This document shows positions 22,001 through 33,680 of a stretch of DNA of 64,000 nucleotides, piece after piece. The first letter of the stretch is position 1. The number at the start of each line of letters is the position of its first letter. The notes under the pieces were generated by a model. The model worked only from the letters and a program-made list of their open reading frames with translations. It made no database searches and was not told the origin of the DNA. The translations under genes and the position numbers were made by a program. This DNA comes from Suillus spraguei (Eukaryota; Basidiomycota; Agaricomycetes; Boletales; Suillaceae), in NCBI GenBank assembly GCA_016800925.1, contig JABCPU010000103.1, positions 121,314-185,313 of the forward strand, in the 5' to 3' direction.

Positions 22001-24286
22001 ATAACATTCAAGGACTCCACAGAGAGGGGTTCAGCTGCGCCAAGGATCTGTCCCATCACAGAACGAAATCGCGCCAGTTGTTTGTGCTGAGCCGCGGTGT
22101 GCGTAGATTTATCCTTTCGGATGACCTCTGCCAAAATAAACTGGTACATATCATACAATAAGTTTTCCCGTTCGGCAAGATCACGGGATGTGACAAGACT
22201 GAGGGATTCGACTGGAGATAAACCAGGAGGTGGCGCTTTGATGTATCTGCAAGCGAGACATGCCCACTCGAAAAGTCCATCAGCTTTTGCAGCCAGGGTT
22301 GTGAATTCCCTTTCTCCAAAATCCGAGAGCCCTTCCAGTTCCTTTGATACGTAAGTACGGATGTCGCGTTCTGCGATGTTTAGTGGGATGTCGTCCATGG
22401 ACATCCGTCGAATATGCTGAGCGCCTGAAAGTTCAGCTTCAATATCGCGAAGGGGACGAGAAGTAACGATAATCCGGAAGTTAGCTGGGAGTTCCGTGAT
22501 TTGTCGAATACCTAGTTTTCCCGCAAGAATTCGGAGAAGGCGTTGCCGTGACTCGACTCTGCCGCTTTCGTCCAGTCCGTCTATCACAACGACGACAGGT
22601 CTTACAATTGACCCTGAGGGCTTCCCCAGTGGTTCCATGAGAAGCTTGTCCCACTGTTGGACGATATCAGCTGTAGTCTTGAGTGAATTTGCATCTTTAA
22701 GTGCCTCTGCCAATGCACGTCTCATCTCCGGATCACGATCAGCCAGGTCGCGCGCAATGGTAGAAAAAATCTTTTCATGACGACGGTCCGCATCTCGCTG
22801 GCGATCGAAGCAGTGACATGAACCGAGTCCTCCCACATCGTTGAACCAGCTAGCAATTGTGTGGGCGATGGCTGACTTACCCTTGCCTGCAGGGCCAGAT
22901 AGCCAAAGCACACGCTGAACGTCGTCTCCGGTGCTGTTGACCCAGTCTGTGATCTCGGATATGATTTCTGTACGTGTTCCTGGTAGGCATTGTTTCCCAG
23001 TATCTCGTCCCGCGCCATCCGCATACATCATGCCGCTGAGATCTAGTGTTTCACCTGAAGACGTATGAATAGATAGTGTCAGAACTACGTATAAACCCGT
23101 ACCTGTGCGATGAACATAGATGGCTACATCGCGAGTAACTTGCTTCTGGAAGTTGTCCATGAACTTATCCAACATTTCGCTGTACCCTCGAATTGCATCA
23201 TCTGTTTCCCGGCCTATGTTCTTTCCGGCTCTGGTCCCTACGATAAAATTAGAAACATTAAGACTGAAAAACAGTGACTTTCCAAGACTCACAAAAGTTC
23301 TTGGTCTCCGAATAATCTCTGATAAAATGGGCACATTCGAGGGTCTGCCCGGAAATTTGTCCAAGGATAGTGCGCATCGACGAAATCTGGTGGAGCCTCT
23401 TGTCTTCTGTAATGAAGCTGTAAACGTCACCTAACTTCCGGAGAAGGCCGAGTATCGCTGTATCGCGATCCGCTTGAGCAAGAATTACCTTATACGAATG
23501 ACAACTGAGAAAAAGAAACAGATAAGAGTAAAACCAAACATACTTTTGCGGCCCAAGACAAGACGCTCAGTGCCATCTTTGCGTATGGATGTACCTATGG
23601 AGCAGGATTAGTGTGGTTCAACGAAGCGAAGTAGGCTCATACATCCGCAAGCTTCCCGATAACGGTGTCGAATATCCTGAGGGGTTGAAGATATGTATCC
23701 TGGAAATCATATGCAGCCTCAAGATCCGCTGATGCATTTTGCGCGGCAGATGCTCCAGATGCCACATGTCCCGAAAGTAGCTTCATGCGTTTTGCAGCCT
23801 CTTTGGTGGTCTGAAGTGCCGATTGAGGATCGGCGCCTTGTTCGGCACCAGTGGCAGCATCCTGCACCTGCACGAGAATGTCGAGAAAGAAAGTAGAAAC
23901 TAAACGGTGACATACCTTGATCGATGAGACACCTTTATGATCAACGTTCAGAAAAATAGGGTCGCGGACAGGGAATCCTTCGAGTGCTTCTGTATGATTA
24001 CATGTGTTGTGTTCTAGGAAGCTCAGGATCCTTGTCAACTTACAAAAATATTTTTAGTCGCATTTTTAACCTTGCCTACAAACCGACCGATTTTGCCACC
24101 ACGTCTGCCCTGAAGAATGCGATTAGAGTTAATGTTTCCAGCGAAATAAAAGTGATTTTCCGAGTCATGAGAGACGACCATGACCGTATAGTTACGTACC
24201 GAACTTTCACCAGTGGTCGCTTCACTGGATGCTTGGGTTTCAGGAGGATTTTGTCTTGAGTCTCTTGGTTGATTATATTCACTCAT
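19022..24286 (-). CDS. NLR-like NACHT-WD40 protein
   Basis: Multi-exon gene starting at the ATG at 24286 (MSEYNQPRDSRQNPPETQ...). N-terminal exons give VSHDSENHFYFAGNI, then a helical region (EALEGFPVRDP..., LADV..., LRKLGDVYSFITEDKRLHQI, TLECAHFIRDYSETKNF), an arrangement I know from Agaricomycete NLR-like proteins. The NACHT domain follows, with Walker A SGPAGKGKSAIAHT and Walker B VVVVIDGLDES. Introns lie near 23050-23100 and 21434-21490, the latter joining ...IAKWLK to GHTGYENVSS. The C terminus is 14 WD40 repeats and a tail ending HCYDE at 19022. Such proteins are STAND-class regulated ATPases that sense ligands through the repeats and can trigger incompatibility or immune-like death in fungi; the ligand here is unknown. 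The gene splits modules 2 and 3 of the kinase array. Confidence 0.88.
19400..21210 (-). repeat. 14 tandem WD40 repeats, 129-base unit
   Basis: Fourteen units of about 43 residues each follow the pattern GHTxxVxSVSFSPDGTRIVSGSxDxTVRLWDxATGQPVGEPL, written here with variable positions as x. The units are very similar at the protein and DNA level, apart from changes concentrated at a few positions. Unit 10 begins GNTDDVGPVSF and has lost the usual His; unit 14 is the most diverged. High internal similarity is typical of WD40 repeats that expand, contract and shuffle in fungal recognition genes. Confidence 0.9.
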
Positions 24287-24807
24287 AGTTGATGTAGTCT
24301 GAGGGTGCGATCGATAGGTAGACTAGTAATTAGGGGAAGGAAAGCTTTCAAGTCCCTGCTTCAGCGTTCAGATGGTTAGCAACAAGTCATACCCTTGAGG
24401 CAATATTTGCTGCTGTATTGACTCGGCGCTTCAGAACTGTGGGAAAGGCTCGAGGAACGATCGTATTTCTACCAGGTGCAAACCCATGATGCATCATGCA
24501 AGACTCAATTGGCAGCGGCCTTGAAGCTCAGTGAAAACGGGCTCTGATGGGAAAGGTTGAAATACGAAATACCTGTCATGTACTCATAGATGGGCCTACG
24601 TCAACAAACGTTTATCACGTTAATGATGTTTCTTTATATTAGTACCGGAGACCTGGCGAATTGTAAATTCCTGCCACCTACCAGGAGCAAAAGCAAACGG
24701 CCCCCGTCTCTTGTCGAGAAGTCGAATTCTTGCACTCGCGATGATGCAACTACCTTTTTCGAGGGGGACGTTTCATACGTGCCACGGTCATCGCGTTCGC
24801 TGGCACG
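24287..24807. promoter_or_regulatory. Divergent upstream region of the NLR and protease pseudogene
   Basis: This holds the 5' flank of the NLR gene and of the aspartic protease relic. A single open frame here is not convincing. No other feature is seen. Confidence 0.45.
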
Positions 24808-24815
24808 TATATAAG
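24808..24815 (+). promoter_or_regulatory. TATA box of the aspartic protease relic
   Basis: TATATAAG lies 43 bases before the ATG at 24851, a usual spacing for highly expressed fungal genes with a short leader. Assignment is by position and match only. Confidence 0.5.
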
Positions 24816-24850
24816 GGGCTACTGAGTATAGTATTGTTTTCCAGTAAGCC

Positions 24851-25840
24851 ATGTTCTTCACTGCATCCTTGTTGACACTTCTCCTAGCTTTGTCAATCAC
24901 TGGATCTCCCATTGAAGTTCACAATTCCCTCATCACCCTCCCTCTTACCAGGAGGCTAAACTTCTCCAATGGTACCATTAACCCCATGCAGCACGATAAA
25001 GCTCGTGTGGGGGCCTTTATGAATCACAATACGCATGACCGACGTGTTGATAGCGTTTTTGTGCCAAACAATGGTGTTGGATACACCGCATACCTCGGCA
25101 TTGGCATGCCCCGCACAACCTGTCAGTTCAACACTGAGAAAACACGCGGCTGCTAATGTACTATTGAAGACACCTTGGTTATCGACACTGGTAGCTCGAA
25201 CACATGGATTGGCGCCTCCACTCCATACGTGCCAACCGGTACCAGCTCCAACACTACGGAACACCTAGGGTCTTCCGGGTCGACCCCAGTCTCTGGTATG
25301 TCACACAACAATATCATAAATTGAGGATATTTATGATTATCTATAGGAATTATCTACGAAGATACCGTCACTCTCGGTAATAGGCTCACCGTCACCAATT
25401 TCCCACTCGCTGTTGCTTCTACTTCGGAGGGCTTCAGATATGACGGTGTCCTTGGCATCGGGCCTGAATACTTGACACTCGGCACCCTGACAGCTGCACC
25501 GTTAGACATGCTTCCGACTCTCACTGACTTCCTGTACGACGAAGGCAACATTGGTGAGGACGTTCTTGGTATATTTTTCCAGCCCGTCACCGCGGATCCG
25601 GAGAGCGATTTTGGTGAGCCTGACTATACCTAGTTCACTGGTAACATTATGTACACGTAAGCAACCTCACAGCTCCTAGATCAATACGGACTGATAGTAA
25701 TTGTTTTCTTTCAGTCCTATCACTGCCAATCTTCCCTCATCGCTCTATTGGGGTATCGATCAGATGATCCTACGACAGCGGCAATGGCAGGACAAAATGA
25801 TGACACAGGCAAACAGGTCTGAACAAAAGATTCGGGTAGA
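24851..25840 (+). pseudogene. Secreted aspartic protease (polyporopepsin type), truncated
   Basis: It starts with a signal peptide (MFFTASLLTLLLALSITGSP) and a pro-region. A 48-nt intron at 25122-25169 (GTCAGT...CTAAT...AAG) removes an apparent stop and joins PRTT to YTLVIDTGSSNTWIG, the first catalytic Asp motif of family A1. After another intron the frame continues with EDTVTLGNRLTVTNFPLAVA and GVLGIGPEYLTLGTL. A TAG at 25631-25633 interrupts the next block (...EPDYT*FTGNIMYT). After WGIDQ near 25760 the family match is lost, so the second catalytic Asp motif and about the last third are missing. Module 3 sequence begins near 25915, so array rearrangement probably cut the gene. Confidence 0.82.
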
Positions 25841-26107
25841 CCCGAAAGACAAGCACACTCGTCCAATTACGCTGGTGTAGATAAAGTTGATTACCATTCG
25901 AAGCCGCAGGGTTCCGAGTTACGCTCACGAAGGTAGACAATTAAGAGGATATTAATATTAGGTGCAGTAGTACACTGAATAGCAAGGCGTATGGTATCAT
26001 GATGGAATAAATACACAGGAAAGAAATACAACATGTGTTGCAACTGCAAAGACTCCAGCAAGCATCAACTCGTTCGTATCACCTGCAGGAGCGGTCAGCT
26101 AAAAAAG

Positions 26108-27800
26108 TTACAGTAAATTATGTCTATCATATTCCGCCTCAATGTATTCCAAAACTTCAGCAACCAAAGGTCGCGAGTCGCGTGGTAATAAACATCGTTC
26201 AATATAGCACCAGTGAGCATCATCGATTCCAGGCGGTCGTGTTGGTGGAATGCCTCGGGATTTACTCGCAATGACAAGATGCTCATTCGCCTTATCATAG
26301 TATGGGGGCTTTCCAGATAGTACCTAATGAGATATTTAGAACGATTCACTTGTGCAGACACAAGAGTCGGTGTTACCTGCATCATGATGCAACCAAATGA
26401 ATAAATGTCACTTGCTTTATTTGGCTTGCCAACTTCTTCGCTGGGCGTTTCAGGATCAAGCTGTGTGATTTCTGGAGCAGCCCAGCGAATTGCGCCTGGG
26501 CCGTCAGATTTGAAGAAGGATGTTTCATGTTCCCCCAGCAGGTGCGACAGGCCGAAATCCGCAAGGAGAGCATTCTCGTTCTCATTGATCAGGACATTCA
26601 CCTAAAAGTTTATGAGTAGGGCCAACTTGTGACAAAACAGTAACAGTGACATACAGGCGTAAGGTCCCCGTGTATAATGTCTTTAGCGTGCACTGATTCA
26701 TTGTGTACAGTCTGAATGAGGTCACGAAGCCACAAATCCACTTACGATACTTCAGGCCTAAAACGACTTGGAAGAGCTGTATTTCAACTGACCTGAGGGT
26801 GCGTCTATAAGATATAGAAAAAATGCTCACGAGAAGAAAGAGGCGATCCAATTTAGGCGACAACTGGTTGTGCCATATTTTTTTCAGATATTGCTGGAGA
26901 GTACCGTTTTCCATCCATGGACATACTAGCGCTGGGATAGGGCTAAATCCATCCGCAATGCCATACAGAGGTAGTATATGCGAATGTTCCAGCGTTTGCC
27001 AAACAAAGACTTCCTGACGCAGTTTCTGGATGGGGTGATGGTAGATGCCAAAAGAATCGATTGCACGAGAACTGACCTTGATTACTTTTTTCATGTCCTC
27101 TGACTCGGAATCGCTTGACATCATTCTGAAAGCCTTGACTGCGACTGGGACGTCTTGCGGGGATATCTGGTAGGATTGAGCCTATCTTTGAAATTGAACC
27201 AATTAATCAACGAACATTGACACCGTCTTGAGGGGGAATCAATTTGCACTTCCAGACATCGCTGAATCCGCCATAACTGTGGACGAATCCCTGGGTGCGT
27301 ACAATGCAATTGGTGAGATTCAGAGGTTCAACATCGTGGTATTTTGTGAAGTCAACATCTCTGGAAATAAAGACATTCAGCCTCAGCTTAAAGCGCTGTG
27401 TTTTGCAGAGGAATATACATACGATTTTAGGCAAGGTTGTGGCATCGGTGAGGAAGGAAGATCATCCTCGTAGTGAGAGTCTTCACACCCAACCAGGGGC
27501 GCAACAGACTCGAAACTTGAAGGCGAGACAATACAAGATGATTCAGAACCAGGCGTTTGTAATCCGTCGGAATTGTCCTATAGATAGACGGTATCCAGTC
27601 AGTCTTTGTCTGCAAGGCACCCATTGATAAACACTTACTGAAGTGGTATCCTCACCAGTGGAGCGTAAGATAGACAACGAGCAATTAACGCGCAGCCATT
27701 TAATCCAGGAATGTGCTAATTATCTGTTAGTAGTGTTAATGCACTAGGTAGAAGACGACTCGCTGTTAGATGTTGAATCCACTGTAACCGGCTGTGACAT
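26108..27800 (-). CDS. TKL-type protein kinase A3
   Basis: Paralogue of A1. The candidate start at 27800 reads MSQPVTVDSTSNS. The loop is HSYGGFSDVWKCKL, followed by VAVKAFR, a longer Ser/Asp-rich insert (MMSSDSESEDMKK), LEHSHILPLYGIADGF, ALVCPWMENGTLQQYL, HGDLTP, an intron, MNVLINENENALL, DFGLSHLLGEHET, GAIRWAAPEI, SDIYSFGCIMMQ and a C-lobe ending EAEYDRHNLL with a stop at 26108-26110. The N-terminal intron has a GTATGTATATTCC donor and TTTATTTCCAG acceptor. All catalytic motifs are intact. In the activation loop Arg is replaced by His (SHLL versus SRLL in the other copies). Confidence 0.77.
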
Positions 27801-29696
27801 TGTGCTGGAGCAGCAACTTGAACAAAGAGAAGCCTTTATGAATGGAAAGTGTCAGGAGCTACAGCAAGTGGAGAAGGATCTCATATTTATTGGACTGGAA
27901 CATGTTTGCGATTTTCACAGAAGTGAAGAATACGCATAAACTTACTACCACATATCAGCATGTGCATACCAGTATGTGCGAGTCTTCTGATCTGCCGGAA
28001 CCTGTGATCTCGGCTGTGAAGTCTCTGAAACATCCGGTGGATGATCACCCTGTTCACGACGGCTGCTAGTGGACCTAACTCAATGAATTTATTGTGGGAT
28101 GCAATCAGACCCTTGTAATATCAAGTAGTCTTACTGCAATAGTGTTGACACGAGCACTCACAATGCTGTTAACTCCAAGAAGAAGTGTCAGGGACAGCTT
28201 ACGAAACTCCGGGGAGTACGACTTGGTGCTGTGCAGTGGCGGACCAGTGGCTTCTACATGAACAACAGTAGCGCCCACTGGGCATGAACACTTGTCATGT
28301 ACGTGGCGAACAAGTTTGAATGCGCCACCTAGTATGCTGCGGAGCCCAAGTCAGTATTCGTGAATTCCAGTTTGTATGCATACCCAGGCCATATGCAATG
28401 GCCTAGTAAGAGCTCTATCATTCGTCTGAGGATACCCCGCCTATCGTTCAATTTGGAAATTCGCGGAACAAGCGCTGCAAGTAATCGCAGCTGAATTTCA
28501 CTCCAGATTGAGTACTTCGAAGCTAGTGCTTTGCGTGCGGCAGGGTGGACTGTTCCCTTATCGATTACCTCTTGCCTGTCACTGATTGATCGATGTCAAA
28601 CATGTGGAAACTGACCTAGCCAGGCTAGCCTACTTTGCAAAGTTCGACGAATCGGAAACCTGCGGAAACTTAACCTAGCAACGCAAAGTTAACGTTCAAG
28701 CGTCATAGGGATAATCCATCTTCGTGACCCTACACTACTTCATGATTAATATTTTCAACAGACCTCGATTGTACTACTCACTTGGCTACTTCACTCAGTG
28801 AGTACATTCAACATGTTCTTATATCATATTGAAAGTGAAACGAATAAGCATGACTCACAAAGTTAAGTGCATGAAGCGAGTAAGGGATACCCTTTTCCAA
28901 GTCCGCGCTTCGCGGTCGTTGAATAGGCAGTGCATTTTCAAATTTTGGAAGGTGACCGTCTGTGACCGTATCCTCATGCCTTGATGTAATACATTCAGAG
29001 CTTGTTGACTGGAACATGGCCCACCCACGCCCTTACATTCTGCCAGGATTGTTCAAACGTTGAAAGAACTTTTCTGTTGTGCACCCTTATTCCACAAGAG
29101 AACTGCCTTTGTTGTTTTAGTATCAGAACCAGCTGATACTAAAACGGTGGTTAGCTTGAGTGAGTCTCTCAATACTGTAGTGAAACGTAGACATGCTCAT
29201 TAAACCAGTGTACCAAGGTTTGTTTGAATCAATGCGCCCGAATGAACTATAACACCTGTAGTCAGTCTGGCTTTCACACTATTACATTGAACGGTCGAAA
29301 AGAGTCAACTTCTACGTGTGCCACTGGACATGCCCACAGACCTTGAGGCCGAGTCACGCGGGAAACTATTTCATCAAACTCTAGAACAAAGTTTACCATG
29401 CGTGTTATGACCCGATATAACTGCGGAAATACCAGTACTGCCCCTATAAACCCGGTACATGCGGATCGCCCAAAGCGCTCTGCGGAGCAATTTGCTTAGC
29501 TGTATGAGGCCATAGTGTGGATAAACCTACATCTAATTACCTTCCAGAAGTCGTGTATCGCAGCTAGTTTGGACTGAGACACAAGCAGTTAGAAGCCGGG
29601 AGTTCAATAGGCCATATTAAGTACGGTGCACATCAAATGCACACAAGTGGGTACCGGAACATCCACATACTACTGCTTGTTCAATAGCTAGAGGTC
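27801..29696. promoter_or_regulatory. Shared intergenic region between divergent kinases A3 and B3
   Basis: About 1.9 kb with blocks shared with the other modules (near 28000-28060, 28445-28475, 28890-28960 and 29130-29200). No gene recognised. Confidence 0.5.
29114..29145. repeat. Perfect inverted repeat in the A3-B3 spacer
   Basis: Arms GTTTTAGTATCAG (29114-29126) and CTGATACTAAAAC (29133-29145) pair perfectly around a 6-base spacer. The right arm with following CGGTGG is kept in modules 1 and 4 (near 8068 and 34700), where the left arm has decayed. A site for a dimeric regulator is one possible reading. Confidence 0.65.
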
Positions 29697-31282
29697 ATGT
29701 CCAACAATCTACTGGACCACGCCCCGACAGCCCCTCAACAGGGCTTTGGCATTTCTGATCTGGTTGCATATTTCGGGCTAGTGGTGAAGTTACCTTTGAC
29801 GTTCATTCGATGGTCGTATCGAGAAGTAGCACCCGTGGTGTTCTCTTCGTTTGCTGAAGGCTCGTACCCCAACCCGCAAGGCGCCCCTCCAAGTCCAGTT
29901 ATCTCAGGCTCCTGGACCGTCCTGAGGCAAGGTCACAACATTGATGTCCCTAAGTACACAAATTACCTCCCTCAGAGTTTATTGGCTGAGTTTTCGAATA
30001 GCTCGATGAGTCCATCATTGGATTCTTCCAGGTGGACACCAATCACTCCGGCCGATTTCCAGTTGCGTGCTGTTGGAGGATCTCAGTGCAACTCCAAGTC
30101 CCCGCCTGATCTCACCAAGCAAGTCATTCGTCGTGAAATATACCCGACGTTGTCGGGTACCTATAGTAACGTTTGGCGATCAACGTGGTACTACAATAAC
30201 CGAAAGCATGATGTGAGTAGAATCTACCTATTACGATTCTCGAAATATGAATGACTTTCTTAGGTTGCAGTCAAGTCACTGAAAATTCCATTTTTGAATG
30301 AAGATGAAAAGAGTCAGAATCATCGAGTCCGTTTTTCGTTTTTATCCCAGAAAATCCGCTTATGAATGACTCAGAAATTGATGGGCAAAGTATCATGTTG
30401 GGCGCAGTTACTTCACAAAAACGTACTGCCAATATATGGAATTGCACATAACTTTGGGCACTTTCCGTCACTGGTGATGCCCTGGGTGGATGGGGGGTCG
30501 TTGAGTGACTACATCGCTAATCATCATTTGTCACTCCGGAACAAGTTGGATCTCGTAAGTAGCCTTTTTGGTGGAAATGATGTTTCTCACCTTTGTACTT
30601 GTGCGGCCTTAGGCCAAACAGGTAGTAGCTGGCCTTGGCTATTGTTGGTTTCTTTCATTTGTCGTTGCGACGACTTTCATTGATTTCAAATGTAGTACAC
30701 GCTCATTCCATTGTGCATGGTGATATCTCTGGAGTAAGATCTCTGTCCCTACCAGTAAGATTTACTAACACTGTCCAGCTCAATATCCTGGTGGACCAGC
30801 AGGGCAGGGCGCAACTATCCGACTTCGGAATCATGATGTTGCTCGCAGAAATTCCAGCTTCGGAACAGCCATCTGGAGGTGTTCGCTCAGCGGTGCGATG
30901 GACTGATCCTCAGCTATTCGAGGTGCAGACAAGCGGAACCAGTTCATGCAGCCCAACGAAGCAGACTGATATCTACTCTATAGGTAGTGTTATCCTGCAG
31001 GTAACATACATCATCTCCTCGCAGCATTTCCCGCTTACCATGTTGCGACTCTAGCTGCTCACAGGATCAATACCTTACTACGATATCAAGGAGAACATTC
31101 ATGTCCTTGTATTATCTTCAAGAGGCGTAAAGCCCAAATGCCCTCAAGAAGCGTCTATCACTAGCTCACAGTGGAGTTTTGTCCAAAGATGTTGGTCACC
31201 TCAAGGACTTCCTAATCGTCCAACTATTGAGGAAATAGAAGAATTTCTTGAGTGCGAGCTACGGATGGCAGGTTTGCCTTAG
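29697..31282 (+). CDS. TKL-type protein kinase B3
   Basis: Paralogue of B1 and the best-preserved B copy. It starts MSNNLLDHAPTAPQQGFGIS, with the hydrophobic N-terminal stretch kept. The 48-nt segment 29954-30001 has the same splice-like borders, but its stop codon is replaced by TCG, so both spliced and unspliced forms stay in frame. Kinase motifs: LSGTYSNVWRS, VAVKSLK, MPWVDGGSLSDYI, VHGDISG, NILVD, LSDFGIMMLLAE, RWTDPQLFEV, TDIYSIGSVILQ and a C-lobe with NRPTIEEIEEFLECEL, stop at 31280-31282. It has one insertion (CNSKSPPDL) relative to the others. Confidence 0.8.
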
Positions 31283-31640
31283 CGCAGGACTTGACTCCCA
31301 GTACATATGTCTGCACATTTATGACACGCTCACAGACGGAATATTCATATAGGCTGTGATTCGCTGCGCCGCTAGCTTTATTAGGTGTTGTATGGAGCCA
31401 GGGAAAGAGGTTATCTCCATGTCTTGTCGTATTAATAGTGGTCGCTTTACATACTCGATTGTAGCCGGAATATATCCCCATAATCATAATCCGTTTGATC
31501 TTTTGGATATGTGGAAACGAAATCGCTTGCAGTTCAATGGAGTGCCAGTGGGCACCACGGGATTTATAATAGCTCGCTTGCCATGGTACGAGGATAAGAT
31601 TCGGAACGTGCAACTTGAAAGCAGTTTCATGAATTAACAA
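31283..31640 (+). other. Conserved downstream block of module 3 with a small open frame
   Basis: The post-stop intron signature is present (GTACATATGT...TCATATAG, about 31300-31350). After it a frame stays open to a TAA at 31635-31637 and includes FDLLDMWKRNRLQFNG and ARLPWYEDKIRNVQ. Copies 1 and 4 have stops or frame changes in the same block. I do not recognise the peptide. It may be a 3' UTR exon or a decayed small gene. Confidence 0.4.
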
Positions 31641-31647
31641 ATTTAAA

Positions 31648-31729
31648 ATTGTCCGATGTGAGTACTTTTTTCCAAAAAAAAAAACATTTTTGTGTCCATG
31701 TGGGGTACATCTACCCTATGTCGGACAAT
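31648..31729. mobile_element. Small hairpin / MITE-like element at the module 3/4 junction
   Basis: ATTGTCCGA at 31648-31656 and its exact complement TCGGACAAT at 31721-31729 bound 82 bases with an A-rich centre. It sits exactly where module 3 homology ends and module 4 homology begins. No target-site duplication is obvious, so the mobile-element call is tentative. Confidence 0.35.
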
Positions 31730-31947
31730 ACTGTCACGGAGTTCCAAGTCAGATTTGCGTCGCTCACGAAGGTAGATAGTCAGGAGGATCCATATTAATA
31801 TTGGGGGCAGTGCACTGAGTAGTGAGGCATACGGTATCATGATGGAATAAATATGCAGGAAAGAAATACAACACGCATTGCAGCTGCAGAGATACCAGTA
31901 AGTGTCAAGTCGTTCGTATCACCGGCGGGAGTGGTGAGCTCGAGAAG

Positions 31948-33680
31948 TCACTGTAACTTCTGTCTTTCGTATTCCGCCTCAATATATTCCAAAACTTCTG
32001 CAACCAAAGGTCGGGAGTCGCGTGGCAAAAAAAATTGTTCAATATAGCACCAGTAAAAACCATCGATTGCAGGCGGTCGTGTTGGTAGAATGCCTTTGGA
32101 TTTGGCCATAATGATAAGCAACTCATTCCTGATATCACAGTACGGGCGCTTGCCAGATAGCACCTAATGAGATATTTAGAATCATTCATTTGTGACAGAT
32201 AAGAGAGTCGGCGTTACCTGCATCATGATGCAACCAAATGAATAGATGTCACTTGCTTCATTTGGCTTGCCAATTTCTTGACCGGGCATTTCGAGATCGA
32301 GCGGTAGGACTTCCGGAGCAGCCCAACGAATTGCGCATGTGCCGTAAAATGTGGATTTGAAGAAGGACGTTTCATGGTCCCCCAGCAGGCGCGACAGGCC
32401 GAAGTCCGCAAGGAGAGCATTCTCGTTCTTATCGATGAGGACATTCATCTGAAAGTTCATGAGTAGGGCTGATTGGTGAGAAAACAGTGGCATACAGGCG
32501 TAAGGTCCCCGTGTATAATGTTTTCAGAATGCACTGATTCATAGCGCACGGTTTGAATAAGGTCACGGAGCCACAAGTTCACTTACAATACTGCAGGCCT
32601 AAAACGACTTGGAAGAGCTGTATTTCGACTGATTTGAGGGTACATCTATAAGGCATAGACAAATTGCTCACCAGAAGAAAGAGACGATCCATTTTAGGCG
32701 ACAACTGTGCTTGCCACAATTTTCTGAGATATTCCTCAAGAGTACCATTTTCCATCCATGGAGATACTAGCGCTGGGATAGGGCTGAAGTCTTCCGCAAT
32801 GCCATACAGAGTTATTATATGCGAGTGTTTCAGCCGTTGCCAAAGGAAGACTTCCTCACGCAGTTTCTAGATAGAGTGATAGTAGATACCAAAAGGATCA
32901 ATTACACAAGAACCGACCTTGATCAGTTTTTTTATATCCTCTTCGTTGCTTGATTGCACTCTGAAAGCCTTGACTGCGACGTCTTGTGAGGGTATCTGGT
33001 AGGATCGAGCTAATCTAACCTTCTGAAGGTAAACCAATGAATCAACTCACATCAATACCGAGTGGAGGGATGGTCTTCCATTTGCACTTCCAGACGTCAC
33101 TGGATCCACCTTTGCCGCAGGCGAACTGTTTAGTGCGTGTGACACAATGTGTGAGATCTCGAGGTTGATCGTGGTATTTGTTGAAGTCAACAGCTCTGGA
33201 AATAAAGACGTTCAGCTTCAGCTTAAAGCACTGTTTTGCGGAGGAATATACTCACATTTTTAGGTGAAGTTGTATCGGCGAGGAAGGAGGATCACTCTCG
33301 CATGGAAGGTCTTTAGGCGCAGCCGGTGGTGCAACAAAATCCCAACTTGAAGATGACCCAGAAGGTGAGACTTGAATATAAGGCGATTCAGGATCAGGAT
33401 CACTTGTTACAAGATCCAAGACCACTTTTGGCTTGTCGGTATTGCTCTATAGGTACACAATATTGGGTCGGACATTATATCTGCGAGACGCCCATTGATA
33501 AGGACTCACTGATGTGGCACCCGCACCGGTGAAGCGTGAGATACTAGTAGGCAGCAAGCAATTGATGCGCGGTAGTTTCATCCGGTAATCTGCTAAACAT
33601 TCGTCACCAGTGTTAAGCCACCAAATAGAAGACTGGTACTTGCTGTTAGATGTTGCATCATCCGTAACTGGTTGTGGCAT
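31948..33680 (-). CDS. TKL-type protein kinase A4
   Basis: Paralogue of A1. The candidate start at 33680 is MPQPVTDDATSNSK. The glycine loop is altered to CGKGGSSDVWKCKW. Then come VAVKAFRV, an acidic linker SSNEEDIKKLIK, HSHIITLYGIAEDFSPIPAL, HGDL, an intron, MNVLIDKNENALL, DFGLSRLLGDHET, an insertion in the activation segment (STFYGTCAIRWAAPEV), ASDIYSFGCIMMQ, and a C-lobe ending AEYERQKLQ at 31948. The N-terminal intron uses a GTGAGTATATT donor. It is the most diverged A copy, but all catalytic residues are retained. Exon borders between 32600 and 33250 are approximate. Confidence 0.75.

Noticed and set aside
21358..23430. Treating the 690-codon NACHT frame and the 807-codon WD40 frame as two genes
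   Set aside because: A GTGAGC...TTGCAG intron near 21434-21490 joins them, and the first codons of the 690-codon frame are in the wrong frame for the family.
25154..25156. Apparent early stop in the aspartic protease
   Set aside because: It lies in a 48-base intron (25122-25169); splicing restores the conserved TYTLVIDTGSS join. The real defects are the TAG at 25631 and loss of the 3' third.
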